Positions 18,393-27,775 of a DNA stretch of 42,196 nucleotides are shown here, piece after piece; position 1 is the first letter of the stretch; each line of letters starts with the position of its first letter. The notes below the pieces were generated by a model. The model was given only the letters and a program-made list of their open reading frames with translations. It was not told the origin of the DNA and did not search any database. Source of the stretch: Deltaproteobacteria bacterium (lineage in GTDB: Bacteria; Desulfobacterota; WTBG01; CAIYCZ01; CAIRTM01); NCBI GenBank assembly GCA_016875025.1, contig VGSH01000013.1, forward strand, positions 1 to 42,196, given 5' to 3'. The translations under genes and the position numbers were made by a program.

Positions 18393-19356
18393 AGTTACTG
18401 AAAATTCAGCGCCGATCAGTCTCGGCATCAGCGCCTGCCTTTTGGGGCAGAACGTACGCTATGACGGCGGGCATCAGCATGACCGCTTTCTGACCGACAC
18501 GCTCGGCCGCTATGTTAACTGGGTGCCTGTATGCCCCGAGGTTGAGTGTGGCCTTCCCGTGCCGCGAGAGGCCATGCGCCTTGTGGGCACGGCCGATGCG
18601 CCTCGCCTGGTCACGATCAGCACAAAGAAGGACCTCACCCGCCAGATGCTGTCCTGGGCGCGCAGACGCGTCGGCGAGCTTGAGTCAGACGACCTGTGCG
18701 GTTTTATCTTTAAAAGCAAGTCGCCCAGCAGCGGCATGGAGCGCGTCAAGGTATACAGCGAAGAAAACGGCATACCGGCGCACAACGGGGTGGGTATGTT
18801 TGCCCGCGCTTTCATGGAGCATTTCCCGCTTTTGCCCTGCGAAGAAGAGGGGCGCCTGCATGATCCGGTGCTTCGTGAAAATTTTATTGAGCGTATTTTC
18901 GTATACCGCCGCTGGCGCGAGACGATTGTTGCCGGGAGCAGGGCAGGGACAGTGGTTGATTTCCACACCCGGCACAAGCTGCTGATCCTGTCGCACAGCA
19001 CCACGCATTACCGCGAAATGGGCCGCCTGGTGGCGCAGGGCAAAGTCCTGCAGACCGCAGAAGGCCGCAGCCGCTACCAGACACTGTTGATGGAGGCCCT
19101 CGCGCTGAAGGCCACGGTTAAAAAGCAGGTGAATGTGCTGCAGCACATGATGGGGTATTTTAAAACAATGCTGTCGCCTGATGAAAAGCAGGAGATGCTG
19201 GAGGTGATCGAGCAGTACCGCAGGGAGTACGTTCCTTTGATCGTGCCGGTGACGCTTATCAATCACTACGTTCGCAAATACGGCGAGCCGTATCTGGCGC
19301 AGCAGTATTACCTGAATCCGCATCCGCTGGAGCTGAAGCTGCGCAATCATGTGTAG
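18376..19356 (+). CDS. DUF523 and DUF1722 domain protein
   Basis: LGISACLLGQNVRYDGGHQHD...VPVCPEVECGLPVPREAMRLVG (DUF523); C-terminal HKLLILSHSTTHYREMGRLVA (DUF1722/YbgA). Confidence 0.9.
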   Translation: MEMHSEVTENSAPISLGISACLLGQNVRYDGGHQHDRFLTDTLGRYVNWVPVCPEVECGLPVPREAMRLVGTADAPRLVTISTKKDLTRQMLSWARRRVGELESDDLCGFIFKSKSPSSGMERVKVYSEENGIPAHNGVGMFARAFMEHFPLLPCEEEGRLHDPVLRENFIERIFVYRRWRETIVAGSRAGTVVDFHTRHKLLILSHSTTHYREMGRLVAQGKVLQTAEGRSRYQTLLMEALALKATVKKQVNVLQHMMGYFKTMLSPDEKQEMLEVIEQYRREYVPLIVPVTLINHYVRKYGEPYLAQQYYLNPHPLELKLRNHV

Positions 19357-19408
19357 GGCTGATTAGTCTGGAGTTCGGAGCAGGGGGGTCGGAGTATACA
19401 GAATGTAG

Positions 19409-19433
19409 GGTGGACTTGCGCAGCACGTCCACC
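19409..19433. repeat. REP-like small palindrome GGTGGAC-N11-GTCCACC
   Basis: TGTAGGGTGGACTTGCGCAGCACGTCCACC; 7-bp perfect arms. Confidence 0.6.
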
Positions 19434-19552
19434 ATTGTAATGTTATTGGTGGGAACGCTTCGCGAGTCCATCCTGCATGGCTACATGGCTGGACACCGGT
19501 TTTCACCGGTGTGACAGATTGTTATTGTTTTAGGAAAATTAAGAACAAAAGG

Positions 19553-20014
19553 ATGCCCATGACACTCAACCGTAACGCATTGCATACTGCAATCGCGGGC
19601 CTGCTCAATGAGCAGCGACTCGCAATTCTCGCCACCGTGGCGCAGCAAAGCCCGTACTGCAACCTGGTGGCCTTTACGCCCTCGGATGACCTGCAGACGA
19701 TTATTTTCACAACCCCGCGCTCTACCAGCAAATACGCCAACATACTAAGCAACCCCAATGTTTGCCTGCTTGTAGATGACCGTGTGCGCAGCGGTTTCGG
19801 TTTTACATCCGGCAAGGTTGTGACCGCTGTCGGCGCGGTTGCGCCGGTCGGACCTCAGAAAGAGGACGAGCTCAAAGGCCGCCACGCGGCCCGGCATGCT
19901 GAGCTCAATGATTTTATCTATTCCCCTGACTGCGCACTGGTGCAGGTGCGCGTCGCGCGCTACATCCTCGTGAGCAGCCTGCACGAAGCGTCTGTATTCG
20001 AAGTCGCTTTATAG
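19553..20014 (+). CDS. Pyridoxamine 5'-phosphate oxidase family (FMN-binding split barrel) protein
   Basis: LLNEQRLAILATVAQQSPYCNLVAFTPSDDLQTIIFTTPRSTSKYANILSNPNVCLLVDDR. Start chosen at MPMTLNR; the upstream GTG at 19511 lies in a hairpin. Confidence 0.82.
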   Translation: MPMTLNRNALHTAIAGLLNEQRLAILATVAQQSPYCNLVAFTPSDDLQTIIFTTPRSTSKYANILSNPNVCLLVDDRVRSGFGFTSGKVVTAVGAVAPVGPQKEDELKGRHAARHAELNDFIYSPDCALVQVRVARYILVSSLHEASVFEVAL

Positions 20015-20024
20015 CGGACTGTGT

Positions 20025-20948
20025 CTATTCCTTCCAGTACTGCCCCTGGCGTGAGTCACGGCGGAGAAGTTCCTGTTCGATCGCGCTTAAAATGTCCTGC
20101 TTGCGCAGGGTCCATTCGGGTGCGACGAGAAGCTTTTTAAGCGGGTCGCCGGTCAGGCGCTCGATGACCGTTGAGGGCGGCAGCATCTCCAGGGCGTCGC
20201 AGACGGAAGCGACAAATTCCTCCTGTAATATCGGTTGAAAATTTCCCTGAATATACTCCTGCTCAAGTGCGGTGCCTTTGTGAATATAGAGGCAGTGTAT
20301 TTTGACCCCGTCGGGTTTGAGCCGGGCAAGTTCGCGGGCGGTTTCATTGACATGTTCGGCTGTTTCCCCCGGCAGCCCGATGATAATGTGCACGCAGACA
20401 CGCAGCGGGTAGCGCCGGGCGAGGGCGAAGCCGTCAAGGAATTCCTTGAATGTATGACCGCGGTTGATGCGCGCAAGGGTTACGTCATGGCAGCTTTGCA
20501 GGCCCAGTTCAAGGGTGACCATCAGGCGCTTTGAATATCCCGCCAGCAGGTCGAGGATTTCAGGGTTCAGGCAGTCGGGCCGGGTGGCGACTGAGAGGCC
20601 CACCACGCCCGGCAGGTCGGCGACGCTGTCGTAGAGCGCATTCAAGTGCTGTGCCGGGGCATAGGTGTTGCAGAAGGACTGGAAGTAGGCTATGAATTTT
20701 TGCGCGTTGTAGCGGTGCTGCATGGCCTGCATGCCGGACAGGGCCTGTGAGCGTACATCCGGTATCTGCGAGGCGGCTCCGGTTCCGGAACCGGATGCGT
20801 CGCAGTAGGTGCAGCCGCCGCGCCCGCGGGTGCCGTCGCGGTTGGGGCAGGTCAGGCCGGCGTCGAGCGTGATTTTCTGCACGCGCTCGCCGAAGCGTTC
20901 TTTCAGGAATGCGTTGAAGGTTAGGTAGAGGAGTTGTTTGCCTGTCAT
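20025..20948 (-). CDS. TIGR01212-type (YhcC-like) radical SAM protein
   Basis: ITLDAGLTCPNRDGTRGRGGCTYCD, GLSVATRPDCLN, LELGLQS, VCVHIIIGLPGET. Start set at MTGKQLLYLTFNAFLKERFG. Confidence 0.9.
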   Translation of the reverse strand: MTGKQLLYLTFNAFLKERFGERVQKITLDAGLTCPNRDGTRGRGGCTYCDASGSGTGAASQIPDVRSQALSGMQAMQHRYNAQKFIAYFQSFCNTYAPAQHLNALYDSVADLPGVVGLSVATRPDCLNPEILDLLAGYSKRLMVTLELGLQSCHDVTLARINRGHTFKEFLDGFALARRYPLRVCVHIIIGLPGETAEHVNETARELARLKPDGVKIHCLYIHKGTALEQEYIQGNFQPILQEEFVASVCDALEMLPPSTVIERLTGDPLKKLLVAPEWTLRKQDILSAIEQELLRRDSRQGQYWKE

Positions 20949-20961
20949 GGGTGCGAAACGG

Positions 20962-21894
20962 CTATCGCCAGTGCAGCAGGATCGGGCGTTCGCGGCTGTC
21001 AAGGCGGCTGAGCCCGGCAGCGCGGGCAGCGGCGAGCGCCTCCTCATATTCTTCAGGCGTTATGCGGCGCTGCAGCTCCTTGAAATCTTTGACGTCACCG
21101 CAGGGGCGGTACTGGTCCATGATATTGACATAGGTGGCAGGCGATATCTCCTCAGCCAGAAAGCGCATGACCGCCTGCGTACCGGCAAGGCCGTCAGGCA
21201 TGACAAGGTGCCGGACCAGCAGGCCACGAACGGCGCGGCCTCTGCTGTCGAGCCGCAGGTCTCCCACCTGCCGGTGCATTTCTCTGACAGCAGCGCGCGA
21301 AACCAGCGGATAATCCGGAGCCGCGCAGTAGAACAGGGCCGGGATGTCGGATGAAAATTTTATGTCAGGCATGTAGATGTCGATGATGCCGTCAAGCAGC
21401 CGCAGGGTCTCAACTCTGTCATAGCCGCCGCTGTTGTACACGAGCGGAATGTTTAAGCCGCTGTCAATCGCCTCGGGCAGGGCCTCAAGTATCTGGGGTA
21501 CAACATGCGAGGGGCTGACGAAATTGATGTTGTGCACCCCCTGGTTTTGAAGCTCAATCATCATGCCGGCGAGCTGCGAGGCTGTTGTTGCGCTGCCTTC
21601 CCCTCCACGGCTGATTTCGGAATTCTGGCAGAATGTGCAGTTCAGGTTGCAGTTGCTGAAGAAGATCGTGCCTGAGCCGAAGCGGCCGACAAGGGGCGCC
21701 TCTTCCCCGAAATGGGGCGCGAAGCTCGCAACCAAGGCATTGCGTCCGGTTCTGCATACGCCGGTTTCGCCGGCGATACGGTCAACCCGGCAGCAGCGCG
21801 GGCACAGCTCGCAGCAGCGCAGGGCTTCCAGCGCCTGCACAATGCGGGCAGCCAGCGTTCTGTTTTTATGGGCCGATATATAGAGGGGTTCCAC
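20962..21894 (-). CDS. PflX-like radical SAM protein (COG1313-type, pyruvate-formate-lyase-activating-enzyme homologue)
   Basis: CELCPRCCRVDRIAGETGVCRTG, FFSNCNLNCTFCQNSEIS, INFVSPSHVVPQILEAL, YMPDIKF. Confidence 0.88.
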   Translation of the reverse strand: MEPLYISAHKNRTLAARIVQALEALRCCELCPRCCRVDRIAGETGVCRTGRNALVASFAPHFGEEAPLVGRFGSGTIFFSNCNLNCTFCQNSEISRGGEGSATTASQLAGMMIELQNQGVHNINFVSPSHVVPQILEALPEAIDSGLNIPLVYNSGGYDRVETLRLLDGIIDIYMPDIKFSSDIPALFYCAAPDYPLVSRAAVREMHRQVGDLRLDSRGRAVRGLLVRHLVMPDGLAGTQAVMRFLAEEISPATYVNIMDQYRPCGDVKDFKELQRRITPEEYEEALAAARAAGLSRLDSRERPILLHWR

Positions 21895-21902
21895 AGCAAA
21901 GC

Positions 21903-22949
21903 CTAGTTGTCCTGATCAAGCAGGACCGAAGGATAATAGCATTTAAAAATGAGACACACGCACTCGTAGATTTCCTTGTAGTTATGGCGCGCCTGTTCGC
22001 GGAATTCTTTCTTCGTCGGCTTTTGATTGCGCAGATAGTCGAGCAGGCCTTTCAGGAAGCGGACATCCTTTATTTTTTTGTCGAAGGTGTTGCCCCGGCC
22101 GACGATTTTGACGCCCGCAAGGCCCATCTCCTCGAGCTCATACAGGGCGCAGGCGCCGCAGGGCCGGTCATCGATATGCACGGCCGACCAGAAATGCTGG
22201 CGCTCCATGGATACTTTCTGCAGCATTGCCTCCTTTTCTTCCTGAGTGTAGTTGCCTTTGACATCAGCGCTGATTTTATAGAGCATCATGCAGGCATTTT
22301 CGAAGTCGTGCTTGCGCTCGGGCTCCTCGACGAATTCGGCCAGGCCGTGCTGGAACGTACAGAACCCGTCGATGTTGGCGCAGCGCGAGTTCAGGATAAA
22401 GGCTTCGAGCTCAATGCCGCTTGTTCTGTCGGCAATGGCCTGGATCTCGTCCAGGGTCAGGTGCCGGGGCAGGATGACGCGCCTGGCTCCGAGGTCGCGG
22501 TAAAAATGTACGGTTTCGGAATTGAAGGCCGTGCCGGCGGTGCTGATATGGATGTTCACATTGGGGTCAATGTCCTGCAGGGTCAGGATCATGCCGATAT
22601 CGCCCACAATAAAGGTATCGGCTCCGGCCTTGAGACACTGCTCGACATAGGCGCACAGGGCCGGGTACTGGCCGTTGCTGTAGTAGTGCTCGTTAAGGGT
22701 GACCGTGACCTTGACATTGTGGGGCCGCGCCAGGTCAACGCAGCGCGCCAGGTCTTCGAATGTGTCCATGTGCGGGCTGGTGCCCTGGGCGCGGTTGTTT
22801 TCCTGGCGGCGGTTGATCGAGGCAGCCACGCTGTAGTCCCGGCGCCACTGCCCGGGCAGAATGCCGCAGTAAAATTCACCGGCCCCGGCTGCAATGAGCG
22901 GTTCGACTTCATCGGTACGGGACAATGGGGAAAGAATTCGAAGTGCCAT
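21903..22949 (-). CDS. U32 family protein (paralogue 1)
   Basis: LIAAGAGEFYCGILPGQW, VTVTLNEHYYSNGQYPALCAYVEQCLKAGADTFIVGDIGM, FILNSRCANIDGFCTFQHGL, DDRPCGACALYELEEMGLAGVKIVGRGN. Confidence 0.88.
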   Translation of the reverse strand: MALRILSPLSRTDEVEPLIAAGAGEFYCGILPGQWRRDYSVAASINRRQENNRAQGTSPHMDTFEDLARCVDLARPHNVKVTVTLNEHYYSNGQYPALCAYVEQCLKAGADTFIVGDIGMILTLQDIDPNVNIHISTAGTAFNSETVHFYRDLGARRVILPRHLTLDEIQAIADRTSGIELEAFILNSRCANIDGFCTFQHGLAEFVEEPERKHDFENACMMLYKISADVKGNYTQEEKEAMLQKVSMERQHFWSAVHIDDRPCGACALYELEEMGLAGVKIVGRGNTFDKKIKDVRFLKGLLDYLRNQKPTKKEFREQARHNYKEIYECVCLIFKCYYPSVLLDQDN

Positions 22950-23099
22950 AGCGCTACAAATGTAGCATAAACAGCCGGGAGGGTAAACAGGCAAATGTAT
23001 CGGGGTGCTGGGTAGTTGAGAACAAAGATGAGTTTTTTTAATTTTTACTGCCGCATCAACCTTGAATTTTAAATATTTTTCTCCTGTCTACAGGCTGTT

Positions 23100-23129
23100 T
23101 TGGACAAAGCAGGCCCTCTGTGATATACT
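23100..23129 (+). promoter_or_regulatory. Candidate sigma70-like promoter for lipB-lipA
   Basis: TTGGAC (23100-23105), 18-nt spacer, TATACT (23124-23129), directly upstream of lipB. Confidence 0.4.
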
Positions 23130-23154
23130 GCAATTTTTATGAAACGAGGCATTA

Positions 23155-23850
23155 TTGGAAACAGTCATGAGTACACACGAGCCGGCCTGGGTGCTTGACA
23201 TGGGTCGCATGGGGTATGAAGAGGCATTTGAGCTGCAGCGCAGATGCGTAGCAGCGCGCGGTCGCGATGAGATACCCGATACGTTTATCATGCTCGAGCA
23301 CAACCCCGTGTTCACCGCGAACCGGGAAGTGACGCTGGGCAATATTATCGCTTCGCCCGAGGTGCTGGCCGAGCACGGCATCGAGGTCTGTAAAACCGAC
23401 CGCGGCGGGGATGTGACCTATCACGGGCCCGGCCAGATCACCGGCTACAGCATCATGGATCTGAAAAAACAGGGCCGTGACCTGCACTGTTATATCCGCA
23501 ATATCGAGCAGGTGCTGATCGACACGGTTGCCGATTACGGTATCACATCCGGTCGTGACGCCATTAATCCCGGCGTATGGGCCGGCATGGAAAAAGTGGC
23601 CGCTATCGGTATCGCGGTCAAAAGCGGCTGGATCACAATGCACGGGTTCGGCTTCAATATTCATCCCGACATGAACCACTATCAGATGATTATTGCCTGC
23701 GGCATCCGCGACCGCGGCGTCACCAGCCTGCAGAAGCTTGCCGGCCGCGACATAGACATCGGCGGGGTGAAGGAGCGCCTCAGCGTTCATTACGGAAAAA
23801 TATTTAACCGTGAAATGCGGCGAATTACGCCGGAGGATCTGCCGTGGTAG
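23155..23850 (+). CDS. lipB: Lipoyl(octanoyl) transferase
   Basis: KTDRGGDVTYHGPGQITGYSIMDLK, AAIGIAVKSGWITMHGFGFNI, IIACGIRDRGVTSL. Confidence 0.95.
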   Translation: METVMSTHEPAWVLDMGRMGYEEAFELQRRCVAARGRDEIPDTFIMLEHNPVFTANREVTLGNIIASPEVLAEHGIEVCKTDRGGDVTYHGPGQITGYSIMDLKKQGRDLHCYIRNIEQVLIDTVADYGITSGRDAINPGVWAGMEKVAAIGIAVKSGWITMHGFGFNIHPDMNHYQMIIACGIRDRGVTSLQKLAGRDIDIGGVKERLSVHYGKIFNREMRRITPEDLPW

Positions 23851-24704
23851 AAACAAAAAAACCGGACTGGATCAGGGTCAGGGGCGTTGACTGGTCCGTG
23901 CTTGAAAAAATGAAGGCGCTTACCGACCGCTATAAGCTGCATACGGTCTGCGAGGGCGCAACGTGCCCGAATATGGGTGAATGCTTTGCCTGCGGCACGG
24001 CGACATTCATGCTGCTGGGCGACATCTGCACGCGTAACTGCGCCTTTTGCAGCGTGACCAGCGGCCGGCCCCTGCCGCCTGATCCGGATGAGCCGCGCAA
24101 CGTGGCCCTGGCTGCCCGTGACCTGGGGCTGAAGCATGTGGTGCTCACCTGCGTGACCCGCGACGACCTGGAAGACGGCGGGGCTGCCCAGTTCGCCCTG
24201 ACGCTGGCCGAAATCAGGCGCTGCCTGCCGGAGGCGACCACGGATGTTCTGGTCAGCGACTTAAAAGGCAGCCGCGATAATATAGCCGTGGTACTCGCGG
24301 AAAAGCCGAGCATATTCGCCCATAATCTTGAAACGGTTCCTGCTTTGTATGCCACCTGCAGGCAGCAGGCCGACTATAAAAAATCACTGAGCGTACTTGA
24401 AATGGCCAAGCAGATCAATCCCGCGCAACTCACAAAGTGCGGCCTGATGGTCGGCCTCGGTGAGATTCCTGAGCAGGTGCTTGAGGTCATGCGGGATCTG
24501 CGTTCGATCGAATGCGATTTTTTAACCATCGGCCAGTATCTGCGGCCCTCTGTCGAAAATCTGCCGGTCACGGAGTTTGTGACCCCGGAGCAGTTCGACC
24601 GCTACCGCGAGGCTGCCCTTTCGCTTGGCTTCACCTATGTCGCCTCGGCCCCGTTTGTGCGCAGCTCATTTCACTCAGAGGACGCGCTCAGGCATATACG
24701 CTGA
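23844..24704 (+). CDS. lipA: Lipoyl synthase
   Basis: CEGATCPNMGEC auxiliary cluster motif, GDICTRNCAFCSV radical SAM motif, C-terminal RSSFHSEDA. Overlaps lipB by 7 bp. Confidence 0.97.
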   Translation: MVETKKPDWIRVRGVDWSVLEKMKALTDRYKLHTVCEGATCPNMGECFACGTATFMLLGDICTRNCAFCSVTSGRPLPPDPDEPRNVALAARDLGLKHVVLTCVTRDDLEDGGAAQFALTLAEIRRCLPEATTDVLVSDLKGSRDNIAVVLAEKPSIFAHNLETVPALYATCRQQADYKKSLSVLEMAKQINPAQLTKCGLMVGLGEIPEQVLEVMRDLRSIECDFLTIGQYLRPSVENLPVTEFVTPEQFDRYREAALSLGFTYVASAPFVRSSFHSEDALRHIR

Positions 24705-24743
24705 AACATATATCAATGAGCCGCTCCGGCGGCAGGCTCAATT

Positions 24744-25541
24744 ATGGAACAGGCGCTCTACATCAGCAGACTGCAGCAGCTCGACTACATACGGGATGAT
24801 TTCACCCGGCTGTATTTCGGCGCCGAGTTCTGCGAGCGCCTGATCCCTGACCCGGCGGAAGCGCTTCGGGTGGCGGAATTTGCGCACGGGCGCGGCCTTG
24901 CGCTGACCCTGATGACCCCCTATGTTACCGACAGCGGGCTTGATCGGCTTTCCCCCGTTCTTGATGCCCTGCGGGATGAACAGATGCCCGTGGAGGTTGT
25001 CTTCAACGACTGGGGCGTGCTTGACCTGCTGCGGCATGACTATCCCGAATTCGTTCCGGTCATGGGGCGTTTGCTGAATAAAACCAAGCGCGGACCGCGC
25101 ATTATGAATATCATCGACAAGCTGCCGGGCTCCTGCCGCAATTATTTCGAGTCCTGCGTGCTGAGTGTCGGTGAGGCATGCGATTTTTTGAAAAAACGCG
25201 CTGTATACCGGGTTGAGTTCGATAATCAGCTTCAGGGCATCCGGCTTGAGAACACCGATCCCGGGATCGCAAAATCGCTCTATGTTCCGTATGTGTTCGT
25301 GTCAACAACCCGGTACTGCCTGTCAGCCGGCTGTGATGATTACGGCCGCATGGACTTCGTCGGCGTGCAGCCCTGCAGTCGTGAATGCCGTGACTACGTT
25401 TTTCAGCTCGACAACCCGGTCATGCGGGTGCCGCTGCTGCGCAGGGGCAACGCTGTGTTTTATGTCAATGACCGGATGCCTGACTGTCTCGCCGGCTCGA
25501 ACTTTGATCGCATCGTGGTTCAGCCGGAGATGCCGGTGTGA
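24744..25541 (+). CDS. U32-associated Cys-rich protein of unknown function
   Basis: RYCLSAGCDDYG...GVQPCSRECRDYVFQL Cys clusters; lies between lipA and a U32 gene on the same strand. Confidence 0.65.
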   Translation: MEQALYISRLQQLDYIRDDFTRLYFGAEFCERLIPDPAEALRVAEFAHGRGLALTLMTPYVTDSGLDRLSPVLDALRDEQMPVEVVFNDWGVLDLLRHDYPEFVPVMGRLLNKTKRGPRIMNIIDKLPGSCRNYFESCVLSVGEACDFLKKRAVYRVEFDNQLQGIRLENTDPGIAKSLYVPYVFVSTTRYCLSAGCDDYGRMDFVGVQPCSRECRDYVFQLDNPVMRVPLLRRGNAVFYVNDRMPDCLAGSNFDRIVVQPEMPV

Positions 25542-25581
25542 TGGCTGCTTTCTTTAACCCCTGCGGGAGCCGTATGCGTCA

Positions 25582-26571
25582 ATGAAAGTTCTCTCACCTC
25601 TTGACAGCGCCGCCGAGGTTGACCTGCTTGTTGATGCGGGTGCTGCAGAATTTTACTGCGGGCTGCTGGACGAGCGCTGGCATGAGCGCTATCCGGTCAT
25701 GTCCATGAACCGACGTCCGGCCGGCAAGGGGCATTTCCGCACATTTTCCAGCCTGCGCGAGGCGGTTATGCGCGCGCACGACCGCGGCGCTCAAGTGTAT
25801 TTTACCCTCAATGAGCATTACTACACCGCCGAACAGTACGAGATTTTGTGGTACTATATCGACGGTGCGCTTGAGGCCGGTATCGATGCGTTCATCGTTA
25901 CCGACTTCGGCCTGATTGCTTCGCTGCATGCGCGGCAGTACCGTGTTGCGCTGCATTGCAGCACCGGCGCAACTGTTTTCAACCGCAGGAGCGTTGATTT
26001 TTTCAAGGAGCTGGGCGTTGTTAACATTACGCTGCCGCGCCACCTTTCGGTCCCGGAACTGCGCAGCCTGAGCGCGCATGTGAGCGGGGTTGATCTGACG
26101 GTTTTTATTTTGAATTCGCGCTGCGTGAACGTTGACGGTTTCTGTACGTTTCAGCACGGGCTGGCCGGGCGTGAGATCCCCCCCATGTACCGCAATGCCT
26201 GCATGCTGCCGTTTCAGGTGAGCGGCTTCAGGATGCAGGACTGCGCACAGCCCCAGGCCCTGCCGCAGGAGGCATGCCAGGTGCGCCGGCAGAAACTGTG
26301 GGAGCGCGTGCACGTCGACGACCACCCCTGCGGCGCGTGCGCGCTCTACGATCTCTACCGGATGGGCATCGGAAGTGTAAAAATTGTCGGACGCGGTAAT
26401 CCGCTTGAGCGCAAGCAGAAAGATGTGGCTTTTATAAGCACGCTGATTGAGCGTGCGCGTTGCGATGATGGTGACAGGGCCGGCTTCCTGCTGCATGCCC
26501 GCGACCTGTATATTCAGACCTATGAGCGCAACTGTCGCGCCTTCATGTGCTATTATCCTGAATTGCTATGA
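25582..26571 (+). CDS. U32 family protein (paralogue 2)
   Basis: LVDAGAAEFYCGLLDERW, VYFTLNEHYYTAEQYEILWYYIDGALEAGIDAFIVTDFGL, FILNSRCVNVDGFCTFQHGL, DDHPCGACALYDLYRMGIGSVKIVGRGNPLERKQKDV. Confidence 0.88.
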   Translation: MKVLSPLDSAAEVDLLVDAGAAEFYCGLLDERWHERYPVMSMNRRPAGKGHFRTFSSLREAVMRAHDRGAQVYFTLNEHYYTAEQYEILWYYIDGALEAGIDAFIVTDFGLIASLHARQYRVALHCSTGATVFNRRSVDFFKELGVVNITLPRHLSVPELRSLSAHVSGVDLTVFILNSRCVNVDGFCTFQHGLAGREIPPMYRNACMLPFQVSGFRMQDCAQPQALPQEACQVRRQKLWERVHVDDHPCGACALYDLYRMGIGSVKIVGRGNPLERKQKDVAFISTLIERARCDDGDRAGFLLHARDLYIQTYERNCRAFMCYYPELL

Positions 26572-27704
26572 AACCGGATTATTATCAGCTGCTGGACCTG
26601 CGCTCAAACTCAACTGCCGCTGAAATTAAAAAAAAATTCCGTGAACTTGCCAAACTGTATCATCCTGACCGCAATCCCGGCAATGCCGATGCCGAGGAGC
26701 GTTTCAAACTCATCAATGAGGCCTATGAACATTTGCGCGATTTGGACAGGCGCGCAGACTATGATCGATATTTAAACCGTCTGCAGTATAAAAAGGCACC
26801 CCGGCGGGCTGCCGCGTGGTATGATACTTTCCACCCGGTTGACCCCGAACTGAGCGACTTCTTTAAAGGTTTTTACAGTTCGCTCAGCGCATCAGGCCGC
26901 CGGCGCGCGGCGCGTGGCGCGGATGTGCGCCTCAACGTGAAAGTTGCCTTTCATGAGGCGGCACTGGGCTGCGTGAAGGAGATTCGTTTTCCGATTTCAG
27001 TAGATTGTCCGCGCTGCGCAGGCTCGGGTGTTCCGGCCGGCGCGCGGCAGCATCGCTGTGCGCATTGCCATGGCACCGGGCGAAATCCGCTGCCTGTCGG
27101 AATCCGGAAGCAATGTGAACATTGCCGGGGATCAGGCCGGGTGTACATGGATCGTTGCCGGCGCTGCAGCGGCAGCGGCAGGGTTGAATCATTCCGCGTA
27201 ATTCAGGTCAACGTGCCGGCAGGCATTGAAACCGGCACGCGCCTGCATTTAAAGGGACTTGGAGCCCGCGGGGCCGCGGGCGGCAAGGCAGGTGATTTTC
27301 TGGTGGTGGTACAGGTGGCGAAACATCCCTTATTACAACTCGAAGAGGGCAGGCTGGTATGCCGGGTTCCTGTTCCGGTGTACCGGGCGCTTGCCGGTGG
27401 AAAGATCGATGTTCCGACGCTCGACGGTATTGCAACCATTGATGTGCCGCCGGGAGCACGTGACGGGCTGGAAATCCGCCTGCAGGGCCAGGGCCAGTAT
27501 ATGCCGGCAGGCAAGCGGCGCGGTGATCTGATTATCCGTCTTGTTGTGGAAATGCCCGCTACAATGACGCGGGCCGAGAAAAAATTGATACAGCAGCTTG
27601 CCGATATGGCTGCAACGTCAGCGTATCCTGCGTCGAAAAAATATGATCGCATGCTTTCAGGCCTGCTGCCAAAGTCCACATCGCGGACTCGCCGGCAGGT
27701 TTGA
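26568..27704 (+). CDS. DnaJ-like co-chaperone with J domain and four-motif zinc centre
   Basis: J domain with HPD (KLYHPDRNPGN); CPRCAGSG, CAHCHGTG, CEHCRGSG, CRRCSGSG; DnaJ C-terminal domains. 4-bp overlap with the U32 gene. Confidence 0.92.
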   Translation: MKPDYYQLLDLRSNSTAAEIKKKFRELAKLYHPDRNPGNADAEERFKLINEAYEHLRDLDRRADYDRYLNRLQYKKAPRRAAAWYDTFHPVDPELSDFFKGFYSSLSASGRRRAARGADVRLNVKVAFHEAALGCVKEIRFPISVDCPRCAGSGVPAGARQHRCAHCHGTGRNPLPVGIRKQCEHCRGSGRVYMDRCRRCSGSGRVESFRVIQVNVPAGIETGTRLHLKGLGARGAAGGKAGDFLVVVQVAKHPLLQLEEGRLVCRVPVPVYRALAGGKIDVPTLDGIATIDVPPGARDGLEIRLQGQGQYMPAGKRRGDLIIRLVVEMPATMTRAEKKLIQQLADMAATSAYPASKKYDRMLSGLLPKSTSRTRRQV

Positions 27705-27775
27705 CTGTGAGCAGGGTTGGGTGAAAGCAGAACAAAGAGTGTAGATACCAGTCAGCGCAGGCAGGGGAGGTTTAT

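Noticed and set aside
21984-22970. 328-aa plus-strand ORF opposite U32-1
   Set aside because: Antisense shadow of a well-supported U32 gene; composition-driven open frame, no recognisable domain.
23152-23856. 234-aa minus-strand ORF opposite lipB
   Set aside because: lipB has catalytic motifs; the antisense frame does not resemble a protein family.
25594-26496. 300-aa minus-strand ORF opposite U32-2
   Set aside because: Antisense artefact in GC-rich coding sequence.
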